DNA of 64,000 nt from Azovibrio restrictus DSM 23866 (GCF_000429665.1 NZ_AUCH01000020.1:1-64000), one strand, 5' to 3'; counted from the stretch's first letter, positions 1 to 8,540 are shown. Notes: a model not told the origin generated them from the sequence alone. Translations and numbers: made by a program.

Positions 1-150
1 GACAGTTAATTTCTTAACTGTGTGTTTGCTCTAAAACAGGTCTTTCGACCCACCTCAAAGCACCCACACTTATCGATTGTCCAAGTTTTTAAAGATCATC
101 GAAGCGCTTCGCTTCGTTTGTTTCGCTTACCGCACCGCGTTCAGCGAAGG
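1..150 (-). promoter_or_regulatory. Leader (5' transcribed spacer) of an rRNA operon; 16S gene lies left of the window
   Basis: Read on the minus strand, this stretch looks like the leader that precedes 16S rRNA in betaproteobacteria. A boxA-like antitermination element TGATCTTTAAAA lies at 98-87. It is followed by the characteristic CGATAAGTGTGGG segment at about 75-63. Two short hairpins follow: GGTC-loop-GACC around 38-49 and CAGTTAA-loop-TTAACTG around 3-20. The order boxA, GATAAGTGTGGG, hairpins is typical just before the 16S 5' end, so the mature 16S should start shortly left of base 1. The 16S gene itself is not in the window, so this is recognition of the leader only. Confidence 0.7.
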
Positions 151-155
151 TGCGC

Positions 156-183
156 ATTCTACAGCACCGTTTCTTGTTGTCAA
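156..183 (-). promoter_or_regulatory. Sigma-70 promoter, proximal rRNA promoter
   Basis: On the minus strand there is a perfect -35 TTGACA (183-178), a 16-base spacer and a -10 TAGAAT (161-156), followed by GCGCA. The same TAGAATGCGCA discriminator occurs in the second promoter at 310-337. Such tandem promoters are typical of rRNA operons. Transcription would run leftwards into the leader at 1-150. Confidence 0.75.
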
Positions 184-309
184 GCATTTTTTGAAATTTC
201 TTCAAAACCACTCAACAACCAGAAAATCACCTCCAAACACCCCAGAAAAAGCGCTAACCCATTGATTAATCACTTTTTTCCAGAACCGCTCAGCGGCAAC
301 GAGCTGCGC

Positions 310-337
310 ATTCTACAGCATCTAAATCCACTGTCAA
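310..337 (-). promoter_or_regulatory. Sigma-70 promoter, distal rRNA promoter
   Basis: Minus-strand -35 TTGACA (337-332), 16-base spacer and -10 TAGAAT (315-310). It shares the word TGCTGTAGAATGCGCA with the promoter at 156-183, 154 bases downstream. It starts only 19 bases beyond the 3' end of tRNA-Thr, with no terminator visible between them. Confidence 0.75.
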
Positions 338-355
338 CTACTTCTCGCAACTTTC

Positions 356-429
356 TGGTGCCCCCGGTCGGAATCGAACCAACGCCTGATGATTACAAGT
401 CAACTGCACGACCTTCATGCTACGGGGGC
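356..429 (-). tRNA. tRNA-Thr (anticodon TGT)
   Basis: On the minus strand the sequence folds as a complete 74-base tRNA with encoded CCA. The acceptor arms are GCCCCCG (429-423) and CGGGGGC plus ACCA. The D stem is GCAT/GTGC. The anticodon loop is CTTGTAA with anticodon TGT, and the T arm is GTTGG-TTCGATT-CCGAC. The anticodon stem contains one T-T mismatch, and the D loop is short (GAAGGTC). The TGT anticodon assigns it to threonine. It lies directly upstream of the rRNA promoters and is oriented the same way. Confidence 0.9.
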
Positions 430-445
430 CCCTGGAGAGGCGCGG

Positions 446-451
446 ATTATA
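446..451 (-). promoter_or_regulatory. Putative -10 box for tRNA-Thr
   Basis: A perfect TATAAT reads on the minus strand 17 bases upstream of the tRNA 5' end, followed by a G+C-rich discriminator CCGCGCC. No good -35 TTGACA lies at 16-18 bases (the best is TCAATT-like), so the full promoter is uncertain. Confidence 0.45.
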
Positions 452-520
452 GCCCTGACACTCCCCTAATTGATAGACATACGCCTACAATGGTCAGTCC
501 CTACTTTTAGCCTGTGCTTC

Positions 521-2281
521 ATGACAGCCCCGAGCAATCCCACCGAAATCGCCCGTGAAGCTTTTCGCCAGTTGGCCGCTCGCCGGGTCCCTCCGACACC
601 GGACAACTACAGGGTTATATATAGTGAAGTAGCTGGACAGCCCTTTTCCTCCGAGGAGTTCCCGGAAAAGCAGCTGAAGCAGTTAGCCCATGAAGTGGCC
701 CGCATCGCTCCGGAACAGGCTCGCCTGGGCAGGGAGCTGGATGAAGCCATCAAGTACAAGGACTGGGGGCGCTTCCGCAAGGTGCTGACGGATCATGTGG
801 CAACACTGACCGAGGTTCAGCGGCTCGCCTGGGCGGAATTGATTGGGGATCTGTTCCGGCAGTGGGAGGCAAAATCCGGCAGTCTCACCCAGGGAAAGAA
901 GCGCGAATCCCTGGAACATGTTTTGAACAGTTCCAGCGCCAACAGCCGCCTGCTGTTCGGGAGGCTGGAAAACCTGCAGCGGGCCTGGTCTCAAGGCAGC
1001 ACCTCCGACGGGGACGAGATATCCCTGAGCGACGCAGTACCTGTACCGGACGACGCGCCTGGCGTGCCGACCAAGCCTTCCGACCTGCTGCCGGAGTTTC
1101 GTGAGCTATTTGCCTACGCACTGGAATCCTGCATTGCGCCCCTGCTGGCTGAGCAGCCCAAGCTGGCCCAGGAAACGGAGCAACTGGCCCAGAACATCCG
1201 CGCCGCCCTTTCACTCAAGCAGATGCAGGACATCCAGGGAGCGCTCAAACGTTTTGCCTTCAAACTGGAACTGCAGGTCGAGGACCAGGTGGAACTGCGG
1301 GCCAGCCTGCTCAAGCTCCTGCGCCTGGTGGTGGAGAACATCAGCGAGCTGGTGCTGGACGACCAGTGGATGCACGGGCAGATCGAAGTCATCCGGGGAA
1401 TCGTGGAAAAACCGCTTTCCCAGCGCGCCATCGATGATGCCGAACAGCGTCTCAAGGAAGTCATCTTCAAGCAGGGGCAGCTAAAGCTCAGCCTGCAGGA
1501 AGCCCAGGACGCCCTGAAGAGCATGCTGGCCGGTTTCGTGGACCATCTGGCTGACTTTGCCGGCGCCACCTCCGACTATCACAACAAGATCGAGAAATGC
1601 GCAGCCAAGATAGGTGCTGCCGACAACATCAACGACCTGGAGTCGGTGCTGACAGAAGTCATGCAGGAAACCCGCAACATCCAGATCAACGCCCTGCGCT
1701 CCCATGACGAGTTGCAGCAAACCCGGCAGCGGGTCCAGGAAGCAGAAAACCAGATCAAGGCCCTGGAAAAGGAACTGGCGGAGACCAGCCACCTGATCCG
1801 CCATGATCAGCTGACAGGAGTGCTGAACCGCCGCGGCCTGGAAGAAATCTACGAAAAGGAAACGGCCCGGGCCCAGCGCCATGAGACCCCCATCTGCCTG
1901 GCGCTGCTGGATATCGACAACTTCAAGAAGCTCAACGACAGCCTGGGCCACAGTGCCGGAGACGATGCCCTGGTACACCTGGCCACCGTCATCCGGGAAA
2001 CACTCCGCCCCCAGGACACGGTAGCCCGGTTTGGCGGCGAAGAGTTCATCATCATCTTCCCGGACACGACCCTGGCCCAGGCCAGTACGGCCATGGTCCG
2101 GGTACAGCGGGAGCTGACGCGGCGCATCTTCATGCATGAACACCACAAGGTGCTGATCACCTTCAGCGCCGGGGTAACGGCCCTGCAACCCGACGACAAC
2201 CTGGGCACGGTCACCCGGCGAGCGGACGAAGCCATGTACCAGGCCAAGCAATCGGGCAAGAACAAGGTCATCACCACCTGA
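521..2281 (+). CDS. Diguanylate cyclase (GGDEF domain)
   Basis: Predicted to make the second messenger c-di-GMP from two GTP. About 586 residues. The N-terminal part (about 1-430) has no recognised sensor domain; it is helical, with a coiled-coil-like Glu/Gln/Leu-rich stretch just before the catalytic domain (about 380-435). The C-terminal GGDEF domain (about 440-586) carries an intact GGEEF active site at 505-509. An RxxD inhibitory site (RPQD, 496-499) lies five residues upstream, so product inhibition is expected. No signal peptide or clear membrane segment, so probably cytoplasmic. The start at 521 (MTAPSNP) was chosen over an in-frame ATG at 470 because that longer form would overlap the tRNA-Thr promoter region. 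No clear ribosome binding site precedes 521. It is divergent from tRNA-Thr. A PilZ c-di-GMP receptor (30888-31667) is in the same window. Confidence 0.9.
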   Translation: MTAPSNPTEIAREAFRQLAARRVPPTPDNYRVIYSEVAGQPFSSEEFPEKQLKQLAHEVARIAPEQARLGRELDEAIKYKDWGRFRKVLTDHVATLTEVQRLAWAELIGDLFRQWEAKSGSLTQGKKRESLEHVLNSSSANSRLLFGRLENLQRAWSQGSTSDGDEISLSDAVPVPDDAPGVPTKPSDLLPEFRELFAYALESCIAPLLAEQPKLAQETEQLAQNIRAALSLKQMQDIQGALKRFAFKLELQVEDQVELRASLLKLLRLVVENISELVLDDQWMHGQIEVIRGIVEKPLSQRAIDDAEQRLKEVIFKQGQLKLSLQEAQDALKSMLAGFVDHLADFAGATSDYHNKIEKCAAKIGAADNINDLESVLTEVMQETRNIQINALRSHDELQQTRQRVQEAENQIKALEKELAETSHLIRHDQLTGVLNRRGLEEIYEKETARAQRHETPICLALLDIDNFKKLNDSLGHSAGDDALVHLATVIRETLRPQDTVARFGGEEFIIIFPDTTLAQASTAMVRVQRELTRRIFMHEHHKVLITFSAGVTALQPDDNLGTVTRRADEAMYQAKQSGKNKVITT

Positions 2282-2307
2282 GGCCGCCCTCACCCCCTGA
2301 CTGCTCC

Positions 2308-2457
2308 ATGCCCAGACACCCCGCCCCACCCCGGAAAGAGGCCATCATCCTATTGAGCCCGCAGCGAAACCCTGACACCATCCGGACTTCCCTGCAGGCT
2401 GGCGGCTACGCCCCTGGCCATCCTCCCGAACTCACTGGAGCACATCCAAGCACATGA
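2308..2457 (+). CDS. Possible small ORF (49 aa) coupled to rfbF
   Basis: An open frame of 49 codons starts MPRHPAPPRK, and its TGA overlaps the rfbF ATG as ATGA, the same coupling seen between later genes of this block. It fills the 172-base gap between the cyclase and rfbF. There is no recognisable domain and no ribosome binding site, and the sequence is Pro-rich. It could be a chance frame in G+C-rich DNA. If translated, it might couple translation to rfbF. Confidence 0.2.
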   Translation: MPRHPAPPRKEAIILLSPQRNPDTIRTSLQAGGYAPGHPPELTGAHPST

Positions 2458-3227
2458 AAGCCGTCATACTTGCCGGTGGCCTCGGAACCCGCATCAGCGA
2501 GGAATCCCACCTGAAGCCCAAGCCCATGATCGAAATCGGCGGCAAGCCGATCATCTGGCACATCCTGAAGATCTATTCCGCCCACGGCATCAACGATTTC
2601 ATCATCTGCCTGGGCTACAAAGGCTACGTGGTCAAGGAGTACTTTGCTAACTACTTCCTGCACACCTCAGACGTGACCTTCGACATGCAGAACAACCGCA
2701 TGGAAGTCCATGAGCGGCATGCGGAGCCCTGGCGGGTGACCCTGGTGGATACGGGCGAACACACCCAGACCGGTGGCCGGCTCAAGCGGGTCAGCCCCTT
2801 TCTCAATCCGGATGAGCCCTTCTGCTTCACCTACGGGGACGGCCTCGCGGACATCGATATCGGTGCCAGCATCGCGTTTCACAAAGCCCACCAGGCCTCC
2901 GCCACCATTTCGGCCGTAACCCCCCCGGGGCGCTTTGGCGCCCTGCGGGTAAACAATGACCACGTCCAGGCTTTCGAGGAAAAGCCGGCAGGTGACGGAG
3001 GCATGATCAACGGGGGCTTCTTCGTCCTGAATCCGGAAGTGATCGACCTCATCGACGGAGACCACACGGTCTGGGAAAAATACCCGCTGGAAACCCTGGC
3101 CAGCCAGGGCCGGCTGGTTGCCTGGAGCCACCAGGGGTTCTGGCAGCCCATGGATACCCTGCGGGACAAGAACCATCTGGAAGAACTCTGGCGCACCGGC
3201 AGGGCGCCGTGGAAAATATGGGAATGA
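2454..3227 (+). CDS. rfbF: Glucose-1-phosphate cytidylyltransferase
   Basis: Makes CDP-glucose from CTP and glucose-1-phosphate, the entry step to CDP-3,6-dideoxyhexoses. 257 residues, the normal family length. The N-terminal nucleotidyltransferase signature LAGGLGTR (6-13) and the downstream KPKP-MIEIGGKPI segment are present, as is YGDGLADID (from 127), which holds the metal-binding Asp. It opens the plus-strand sugar block. Its stop overlaps the next start (ATGA at 3224). RfbH, the later enzyme of the CDP-deoxysugar route, is encoded at 5743, which supports the CDP-glucose assignment over dTDP or UDP relatives. Only a weak, distant GGAG precedes the start. Confidence 0.93.
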   Translation: MKAVILAGGLGTRISEESHLKPKPMIEIGGKPIIWHILKIYSAHGINDFIICLGYKGYVVKEYFANYFLHTSDVTFDMQNNRMEVHERHAEPWRVTLVDTGEHTQTGGRLKRVSPFLNPDEPFCFTYGDGLADIDIGASIAFHKAHQASATISAVTPPGRFGALRVNNDHVQAFEEKPAGDGGMINGGFFVLNPEVIDLIDGDHTVWEKYPLETLASQGRLVAWSHQGFWQPMDTLRDKNHLEELWRTGRAPWKIWE

Positions 3228-4333
3228 GCACGGAAAGCCACCGCATGGAAAACCCAATACTCGCCGACGATCTGGCACGCATCCATCACAACCTGGGACC
3301 GGCAGCGACCAAGCTGGCCGGCAGCACCATCCTCATCACCGGGGCAGCCGGTTTCCTGGGCTACTACTTCGTCAATTACCTGGTGCGCTATGGTGCAACC
3401 CTGGGTGTCGCCAAGGTCATCGCCCTGGACACCTTCGTCGTCGGCAGCCCCGCATGGCTGGAGGAGCTGGCCCGGGAACATCCCCAACGCCTGGAGGTCC
3501 GTCGCTTCGACATTTCCCGGGACCGGCTGGATGACATTCCCGCAGCTGCGGCCTGCAATTTCGTGATTCACGCCGCCTCCATTGCCTCACCCACCTTCTA
3601 CCGCAAATATCCCCTGGAAACGGTGGACGGAAACATCTGGGGGCTGCGCCACATCCTCGACTACTACCGGGACAGTTCCCTCCAGGGACTGCTGTTCTTC
3701 TCGTCCAGCGAAATTTACGGCGACCCGGATCCCGCGGCCATCCCCACGCCGGAAACCTATCGGGGCAACGTATCCTGCCACGGCCCACGGGCCTGCTATG
3801 ACGAATCCAAGCGTTTCGGGGAAACCCTGTGCTGGATCTACGGCACCCAGTTCGGAATGCCCGTGACGGTGGCGCGCCCCTTCAACAATTACGGCCCCGG
3901 CATGCGCCTGGATGACCGCCGCCTGCCGGCTGACCTGGCCCGCTGCGTCCTCGAAGGAGAGGACATCATCCTGCTTTCCGACGGCACGCCCACCCGCACC
4001 TTCTGCTACATCACCGACGCCATCACCGGCTACTTCCTGTGCCTGCTGCATGGCCGCTACGATTTCTTCAATATCGGCATGGACCGCCCCGAAGTCAGCG
4101 TCCGCCGGGTGGCGGAAATCTACGTGGAAACGGCCCGGGAACTGCTGGGCTACCAGGGCAGGATCGAGTTCCGCGCCAGCGAGGACCCGGCCTACCTGAC
4201 CGACAACCCCAACCGGCGCAGCCCCGACATCACCAAGGCCCGCCAGGTTCTGGGCTACGCCCCCGCCATCGGCATCGAAGAAGGCATTTCCCGCTATCTG
4301 CGCTTCCTGGCAGCGGAAGGACAACGGGCATGA
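3224..4333 (+). CDS. NAD-dependent epimerase/dehydratase, UDP-glucuronate decarboxylase (UXS)-like
   Basis: Extended short-chain dehydrogenase of 369 residues. The NAD-binding motif GAAGFLG is at 40-46. SSSEIYGD and the catalytic YxxxK (Tyr192, Lys196) follow. The context of the catalytic Tyr, GPRACYDESKR, closely resembles the GPRxCYDEGKR signature of UDP-glucuronate decarboxylases (UXS), and RPFNNYGPGMRLDD matches the next conserved block. The following gene encodes a UDP-glucose dehydrogenase-like protein, so the pair could make UDP-xylose from UDP-glucose via UDP-glucuronate. Alternatively it could supply the 4,6-dehydratase step between RfbF and RfbH, which has no obvious canonical gene here. 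The start at 3224 is chosen because it overlaps the rfbF stop (ATGA); ATGs at 3209 and 3245 are also in frame. Confidence 0.85.
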   Translation: MSTESHRMENPILADDLARIHHNLGPAATKLAGSTILITGAAGFLGYYFVNYLVRYGATLGVAKVIALDTFVVGSPAWLEELAREHPQRLEVRRFDISRDRLDDIPAAAACNFVIHAASIASPTFYRKYPLETVDGNIWGLRHILDYYRDSSLQGLLFFSSSEIYGDPDPAAIPTPETYRGNVSCHGPRACYDESKRFGETLCWIYGTQFGMPVTVARPFNNYGPGMRLDDRRLPADLARCVLEGEDIILLSDGTPTRTFCYITDAITGYFLCLLHGRYDFFNIGMDRPEVSVRRVAEIYVETARELLGYQGRIEFRASEDPAYLTDNPNRRSPDITKARQVLGYAPAIGIEEGISRYLRFLAAEGQRA

Positions 4334-5673
4334 AGATCACCGTCATCGGGACCGGCTACGTGGGCCTCGTATCCGGCGTCTGCCTGGCGAGCCGCGGACA
4401 CCGGGTCGTATGCATAGACCTGAAACCCGAGATCATCGCGTCCCTCAATGCCGGCAGACCGACCATCTTCGAGCGCGGACTCGAAAGCCTGCTCACGGAA
4501 GTCCGCGCCAAGGGCCTGTTCGCAGCGTCCGACGACCTGCACGCCCACCTGGCCGACAGTGATGTGGCCATGATCGCCGTCGGCACTCCGTCCGTAGACG
4601 GCGCCATCGACCTCTCGCAAGTGCTGGGCGCAGCGACCACCATCGGCAGCTTCCTCCGGCACTCAGCCCAGCCGCTCTCCGTCATCGTCAAGAGCACGGT
4701 GCTGCCCGGCACCACCGACGGCCCCGTGCGCAGCGCCATCGAACAGAGCTCCGGCAAGCCCCTGGGGCAGCAATGGGGCCTGGGCATGAACCCCGAATTC
4801 CTGCGCGAAGGGGAAGCCATCGATGACTTCATCCTCCCTGACCGCATCGTGCTGGGCGCGGAGGACGAAGCCACGCGGCAACGGCTGCGTGAGATGTACG
4901 CCTCCTGGGACACGGTAGAGAAAATCGAAACGAACACCCGCACGGCAGAACTCATCAAGTACGCCAACAATGCGCTGCTCGCCACGCAGATCTCGGCCAT
5001 CAACGAAATCGCCAATCTCGCCTCGCGCCTGGGAGGCATAGATTTCGACGAAGTCGTCCATGGCGTCACCGCCGACAAGCGCTGGAGTCCCCTGACGCCG
5101 GCCGGGCGGGTACGCCCGGGCATTGTCGATTACCTGGTACCGGGCTGCGGCTTCGGAGGCTCCTGTTTTCCCAAGGATGTCCAGGCCCTGCGCACCCAGG
5201 GACGCACCCTGAACCAGCCGATGCAGATCCTCGAAGCCGTGCTCGAGGTAAATGCGCAACAGCCCGGCGAAATCATCCGGCTGCTGCGGCAGGCCCTTCC
5301 CGTTCTGGAAGGGCGCCCCGTGACCGTCCTCGGCCTGGCCTTCAAGCCCGGCACCGATGACGTGAGGGAATCCGCCTCTGCGGGCATGATCCACGATCTG
5401 CTGGCAGCCGGCGCCCGGGTTACGGCCCACGATCCGATCGCCGGAGAACACTTCCTCCGGGCCAACCCTGGTCTGGCAGAACAGATCCGGCTGGAGGACG
5501 ACTGGCAACAGGCCATCAGCGGCGCCGAGGCCATCATCGTCGCCACGCGCTGGCCCCAATACGCTGACCTGCCCGCTCACACCCAGCCAGGGCAGATCAT
5601 CGTAGACCCGAGGCACATGTTCGCAGCGGCGGACTTCAAACCTGCCCGCTATCTCACGGTCGGCAGCACCTGA
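4330..5673 (+). CDS. Nucleotide-sugar dehydrogenase (UDP-glucose 6-dehydrogenase-like)
   Basis: Predicted to oxidise the C6 hydroxyl of a nucleotide sugar twice with NAD, most likely UDP-glucose to UDP-glucuronate. 447 residues. The N-terminal Rossmann motif GTGYVG is at 7-12. The central domain contains NPEFLREGEA and the K-x-x-N helix (ELIKYANNALLA). The catalytic cysteine lies in GCGFGGSCFPKD (Cys279, Lys282). The C-terminal domain has LAFKPGTDDVRES. GDP-mannose dehydrogenases share this architecture, so the substrate is inferred from the UXS-like neighbour. The start at 4330 overlaps the previous stop as ATGA. A long hairpin follows the stop. Confidence 0.9.
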   Translation: MKITVIGTGYVGLVSGVCLASRGHRVVCIDLKPEIIASLNAGRPTIFERGLESLLTEVRAKGLFAASDDLHAHLADSDVAMIAVGTPSVDGAIDLSQVLGAATTIGSFLRHSAQPLSVIVKSTVLPGTTDGPVRSAIEQSSGKPLGQQWGLGMNPEFLREGEAIDDFILPDRIVLGAEDEATRQRLREMYASWDTVEKIETNTRTAELIKYANNALLATQISAINEIANLASRLGGIDFDEVVHGVTADKRWSPLTPAGRVRPGIVDYLVPGCGFGGSCFPKDVQALRTQGRTLNQPMQILEAVLEVNAQQPGEIIRLLRQALPVLEGRPVTVLGLAFKPGTDDVRESASAGMIHDLLAAGARVTAHDPIAGEHFLRANPGLAEQIRLEDDWQQAISGAEAIIVATRWPQYADLPAHTQPGQIIVDPRHMFAAADFKPARYLTVGST

Positions 5674-5687
5674 GATACCGACACACT

Positions 5688-5727
5688 CAAGACTGCGGCG
5701 TTGCTGCCGTAGTCTTGGGCAACTTTT
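5688..5727 (+). terminator. Hairpin between the dehydrogenase gene and rfbH; possible attenuator
   Basis: Arms CAAGACTGCGGC (5688-5699) and GCCGTAGTCTTG (5706-5717) pair over 12 bp with one G-U and a 6-base loop. GGGCAAC-type bases and a short T run (5724-5727) follow. The position is inside a co-directional gene block, so it may reduce read-through rather than end the operon. Confidence 0.55.
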
Positions 5728-5742
5728 GTGGAAAACCCTTCT

Positions 5743-7317
5743 ATGCAGCCCACCCCGGAAATCGGCGGTATCTACGCCATCCATGCCAGCGAACGGCCTT
5801 CCTCCACCGCCATTGCCCTGTCCAGCCTTGCCCATGGCGGCGCCCGTTTCGTATTCCTCAGCGAAAAAGGGGAGGCCACCGGAGGACTCCCTCTCTCGGC
5901 CGGGGATCTGGCCGCAGGCGGCCCGGCAAATGCCCTGGTGCTGACCGATACGGCCAGCCATCTGCCCGCCGCCGCCATCGGCGAAAAACTCGGCCAGCTC
6001 ACCCCCGCCGCTCTGGACAGCATCGCCCGGGCCTGTATCCGGCGCAGCGTGCTCGACTACGCCGACCAGAAATTTGCCCCGCGGCCCTTCGTCCCGGGAG
6101 AAACCCCGGCCCCGGCCACAGGCAAGCTCATCGACGCCGCCGAAATCACGCACATGGTGGATGCTGCCCTGGACGGCTGGCTGACCACCGGCCGTTTCAA
6201 TGAACAGTTCGAAACACAACTGGCCGCCCATCTGGGGGTCAGACACGTCCTGACGGTAAATTCCGGCTCCTCGGCCAACCTCATCGCCTTCATGACCCTG
6301 ACCTCACCACGCCTCGGCGCACGGGCCATTCAACCCGGAGACGAGGTGATCGGCGTGGCGGCAGCCTTTCCCACCACGGTGAACCCCATCCTGCAGTTCG
6401 GTGCCGTCCCCGTGTTCGTGGACGTGAACCCGCACACTTACAACATCGACCCGGACCAGATCGAAGCCGCCATCACCGCAAAGACCAAAGCGGTCATGCT
6501 GGCCCACACTCTGGGCAACCCTTTCGATCTTGAAGCCGTCACCCGCCTGTGCAAAAAACACGGACTGTGGCTGATCGAGGATTGCTGTGATGCCCTGGGT
6601 TCCACCTATGGCGGCAAGCCCGTAGGCACCTTCGGGGATCTGGCCAGCATCTCCTTCTACCCGGCCCACCACATCACCATGGGCGAAGGCGGCGCGCTGT
6701 TCACCAATAACAGCGAGCTCAAGCAGATCGCCGAGAGTTTCCGGGACTGGGGCCGCGACTGCTTCTGCCAGCCCGGCCGGGACAACACCTGCGGCAAGCG
6801 CTTCTGCCAGCAGCTGGGCGACCTGCCTTACGGCTACGACCACAAATACATCTACAGCCACCTGGGCTACAACCTGAAGATCACCGACATGCAGGCCGCC
6901 TGCGGCCTGGCCCAGCTCGGCAAGCTGCCCCGGTTCGTGGAGCAACGCAAGGCAAACTTCCGCTTTCTCCGGGAGCGCCTGGAAAGCGTTGCCGATTTCC
7001 TGTTGCTGCCCGAAGCCACCCCCGGCAGCGACCCCGCCTGGTTCGGCTTCCCCCTCACCCTCAAGGAAGAGGCCAACACACCGCGGGTGGACCTGCTGCG
7101 CTACCTGGACCAGTACAAGATCGGTACCCGCCTGCTGTTCGCCGGCAACATCACCCGCCAGCCCTACATGCAGGATCGGACCTTCCGCTGCGCCGGGACC
7201 CTGCCCAACACCGACAAGGTCATGCGCGACACTTTCTGCATTGGCGTTCAGCCCGCCCTGGAACCGGCAGCCCTGGAATTCATCGCTGAAAAGCTGGAAA
7301 CCTTCTTCAATTTCTGA
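5743..7317 (+). CDS. rfbH: CDP-4-keto-6-deoxyglucose 3-dehydratase (RfbH/DdhC), N-terminally extended
   Basis: PLP- and iron-sulfur-dependent dehydratase that removes the C3 hydroxyl of CDP-4-keto-6-deoxyglucose en route to 3,6-dideoxyhexoses. About 524 residues; known RfbH proteins are near 437. Residues from about 90 onward follow the family closely: [47 protein letters not shown], then [14 protein letters not shown] and the conserved [21 protein letters not shown]. The PLP-binding Lys of aminotransferases is replaced by His (about residue 309), the hallmark of this dehydratase. The cysteine cluster supports the 2Fe-2S site. The first 85-90 residues ([10 protein letters not shown]...) are an extra segment I cannot assign. 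The start at ATG 5743 is preferred; a GTG at 5728 is also possible. The reductase partner (DdhD/E3) is not in the window. Confidence 0.92.
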   Translation: MQPTPEIGGIYAIHASERPSSTAIALSSLAHGGARFVFLSEKGEATGGLPLSAGDLAAGGPANALVLTDTASHLPAAAIGEKLGQLTPAALDSIARACIRRSVLDYADQKFAPRPFVPGETPAPATGKLIDAAEITHMVDAALDGWLTTGRFNEQFETQLAAHLGVRHVLTVNSGSSANLIAFMTLTSPRLGARAIQPGDEVIGVAAAFPTTVNPILQFGAVPVFVDVNPHTYNIDPDQIEAAITAKTKAVMLAHTLGNPFDLEAVTRLCKKHGLWLIEDCCDALGSTYGGKPVGTFGDLASISFYPAHHITMGEGGALFTNNSELKQIAESFRDWGRDCFCQPGRDNTCGKRFCQQLGDLPYGYDHKYIYSHLGYNLKITDMQAACGLAQLGKLPRFVEQRKANFRFLRERLESVADFLLLPEATPGSDPAWFGFPLTLKEEANTPRVDLLRYLDQYKIGTRLLFAGNITRQPYMQDRTFRCAGTLPNTDKVMRDTFCIGVQPALEPAALEFIAEKLETFFNF

Positions 7318-7341
7318 CACCGCTGCCCCCGACACCCACTC

Positions 7342-8421
7342 ATGGTTCGCCCTCCCCTGCCCGCCGCCGACCTGGCTCACGTCCTCACCCACACCGCCAG
7401 CCTGTGGCCGGCCCTGGCCGGGGAACGCCTGTTCATCACCGGCGGCACGGGGTTTTTCGGGACCTGGCTGCTCGAATCCATCGTGCACGCCCGGCAGCAA
7501 CTGCAACTGGACATCCGCGCCACGGTGCTCTCCCGGACTCCAGAGCGCTTCCTGGCACAGCACCCCCATCTGGCCGGACAAGAGGCCCTGGACTGGTGGC
7601 GCGGTGACATCAGGGATTTTGACTTTCCCGGGCAGACTCACCGCCACATCATCCACGCCGCCACGGAAACCTACGTCCGCGAGCAGCCGGAAGCCCCGCT
7701 GACCAGCTTCGACGCCATCGTCCAGGGCACCCGCCGGGTCCTGGACTTTGCGCTCCATACCGGCGCACGGCAGGTGTTGCTGACCAGTTCGGGCGCCATC
7801 TATGGCCCCCAACCCCTGGACCGCATCCACGTCCCGGAGCAGCATCCCGGCGCCCCCGACTGCGCCGACCCGACCGCCGTGTATGGTGAGGGCAAGCGTA
7901 CCGCCGAACTGCTGTGCGCCCTTTACCATCAACAGCACGGCCTGGACGTGAAAATCGCCCGCTGCTTTGCCTTTGTCGGTCCGCAGCTGCCCCTGGACAA
8001 GCACTTTGCCATCGGCAACTTCATGAATGACGTGCTCCAGGGCCGCGACATCGCCATCCAGGGGGATGGCACCCCCCTGCGTTCCTATCTGCATGCCGCC
8101 GACCTGGTGATCTGGCTGCTGACCATCCTGCTCCGGGGCGCCCCCCTGCGCCCCTACAACGTGGGTTCGGACCAGGCCCTGAGCATTGCGGACCTGGCCC
8201 GGCAGGTGGCCACCAGCCTACCGGGCCGGAAACGCCAGGTTTCCATCGCCCGGACACCGGAACCTGGCAAGCCCCCGGCACGCTACGTCCCCGATGTCAC
8301 CCGTGCCCGCAGCGAACTGGGGCTGGAAGTGCGCATCCCCCTGGCAGACGCCATCCAGCGCACCCTGGCCTGGCATCTACGGGAAGGCCCTGCTGTACCC
8401 CCCTGCGGGAAGGACCAATAG
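7342..8421 (+). CDS. NAD-dependent epimerase/dehydratase (sugar-nucleotide SDR)
   Basis: Extended SDR of 359 residues. It has GGTGFFG (34-40) for NAD(P), an IHAATETY block, LLTSSGAIYGPQ, catalytic Tyr181-x-x-x-Lys185 (in AVYGEGKR), and RCFAFVGPQLPLDKHFAIGNF. It differs from the canonical CDP-glucose 4,6-dehydratase (RfbG), whose N-terminal GHTGFKGSWL block is absent. Plausible roles are the 4,6-dehydratase of the CDP pathway or the 4-keto reductase that finishes the dideoxy or branched sugar (position relative to rfbH favours the latter). Start ATG at 7342, 24 bases after the rfbH stop; no good ribosome binding site is visible. Substrate not determinable from sequence. Confidence 0.85.
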   Translation: MVRPPLPAADLAHVLTHTASLWPALAGERLFITGGTGFFGTWLLESIVHARQQLQLDIRATVLSRTPERFLAQHPHLAGQEALDWWRGDIRDFDFPGQTHRHIIHAATETYVREQPEAPLTSFDAIVQGTRRVLDFALHTGARQVLLTSSGAIYGPQPLDRIHVPEQHPGAPDCADPTAVYGEGKRTAELLCALYHQQHGLDVKIARCFAFVGPQLPLDKHFAIGNFMNDVLQGRDIAIQGDGTPLRSYLHAADLVIWLLTILLRGAPLRPYNVGSDQALSIADLARQVATSLPGRKRQVSIARTPEPGKPPARYVPDVTRARSELGLEVRIPLADAIQRTLAWHLREGPAVPPCGKDQ

Positions 8422-8540
8422 CGTGCCGCAGACCCGCAGCCACCTCCAACACAAGGCGCCACAGATCCCCAAGGGGGACAGCCGCCAGCCGATTCCATCC
8501 ACCTGTCCCCCGCTGACAGGCTTTCCTGCCCGCCACCACC

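Noticed and set aside
22..510. Plus-strand open frame across the rRNA leader and tRNA-Thr
   Set aside because: It runs through promoters and a tRNA on the other strand; a common false call at tRNA loci.
6304..8094. Long open frame (about 596 codons) on the minus strand opposite rfbH and the following SDR gene
   Set aside because: It is antisense to two well-recognised genes, has no domain, and is the expected shadow in codon-biased G+C-rich DNA. Similar shadows lie opposite 13017-14825, 18781-20673 and flgK.
7342..8421. Assignment of the second SDR as canonical CDP-glucose 4,6-dehydratase (RfbG)
   Set aside because: The typical RfbG N-terminal block is absent; only the general SDR motifs are present, so a neutral name was kept.
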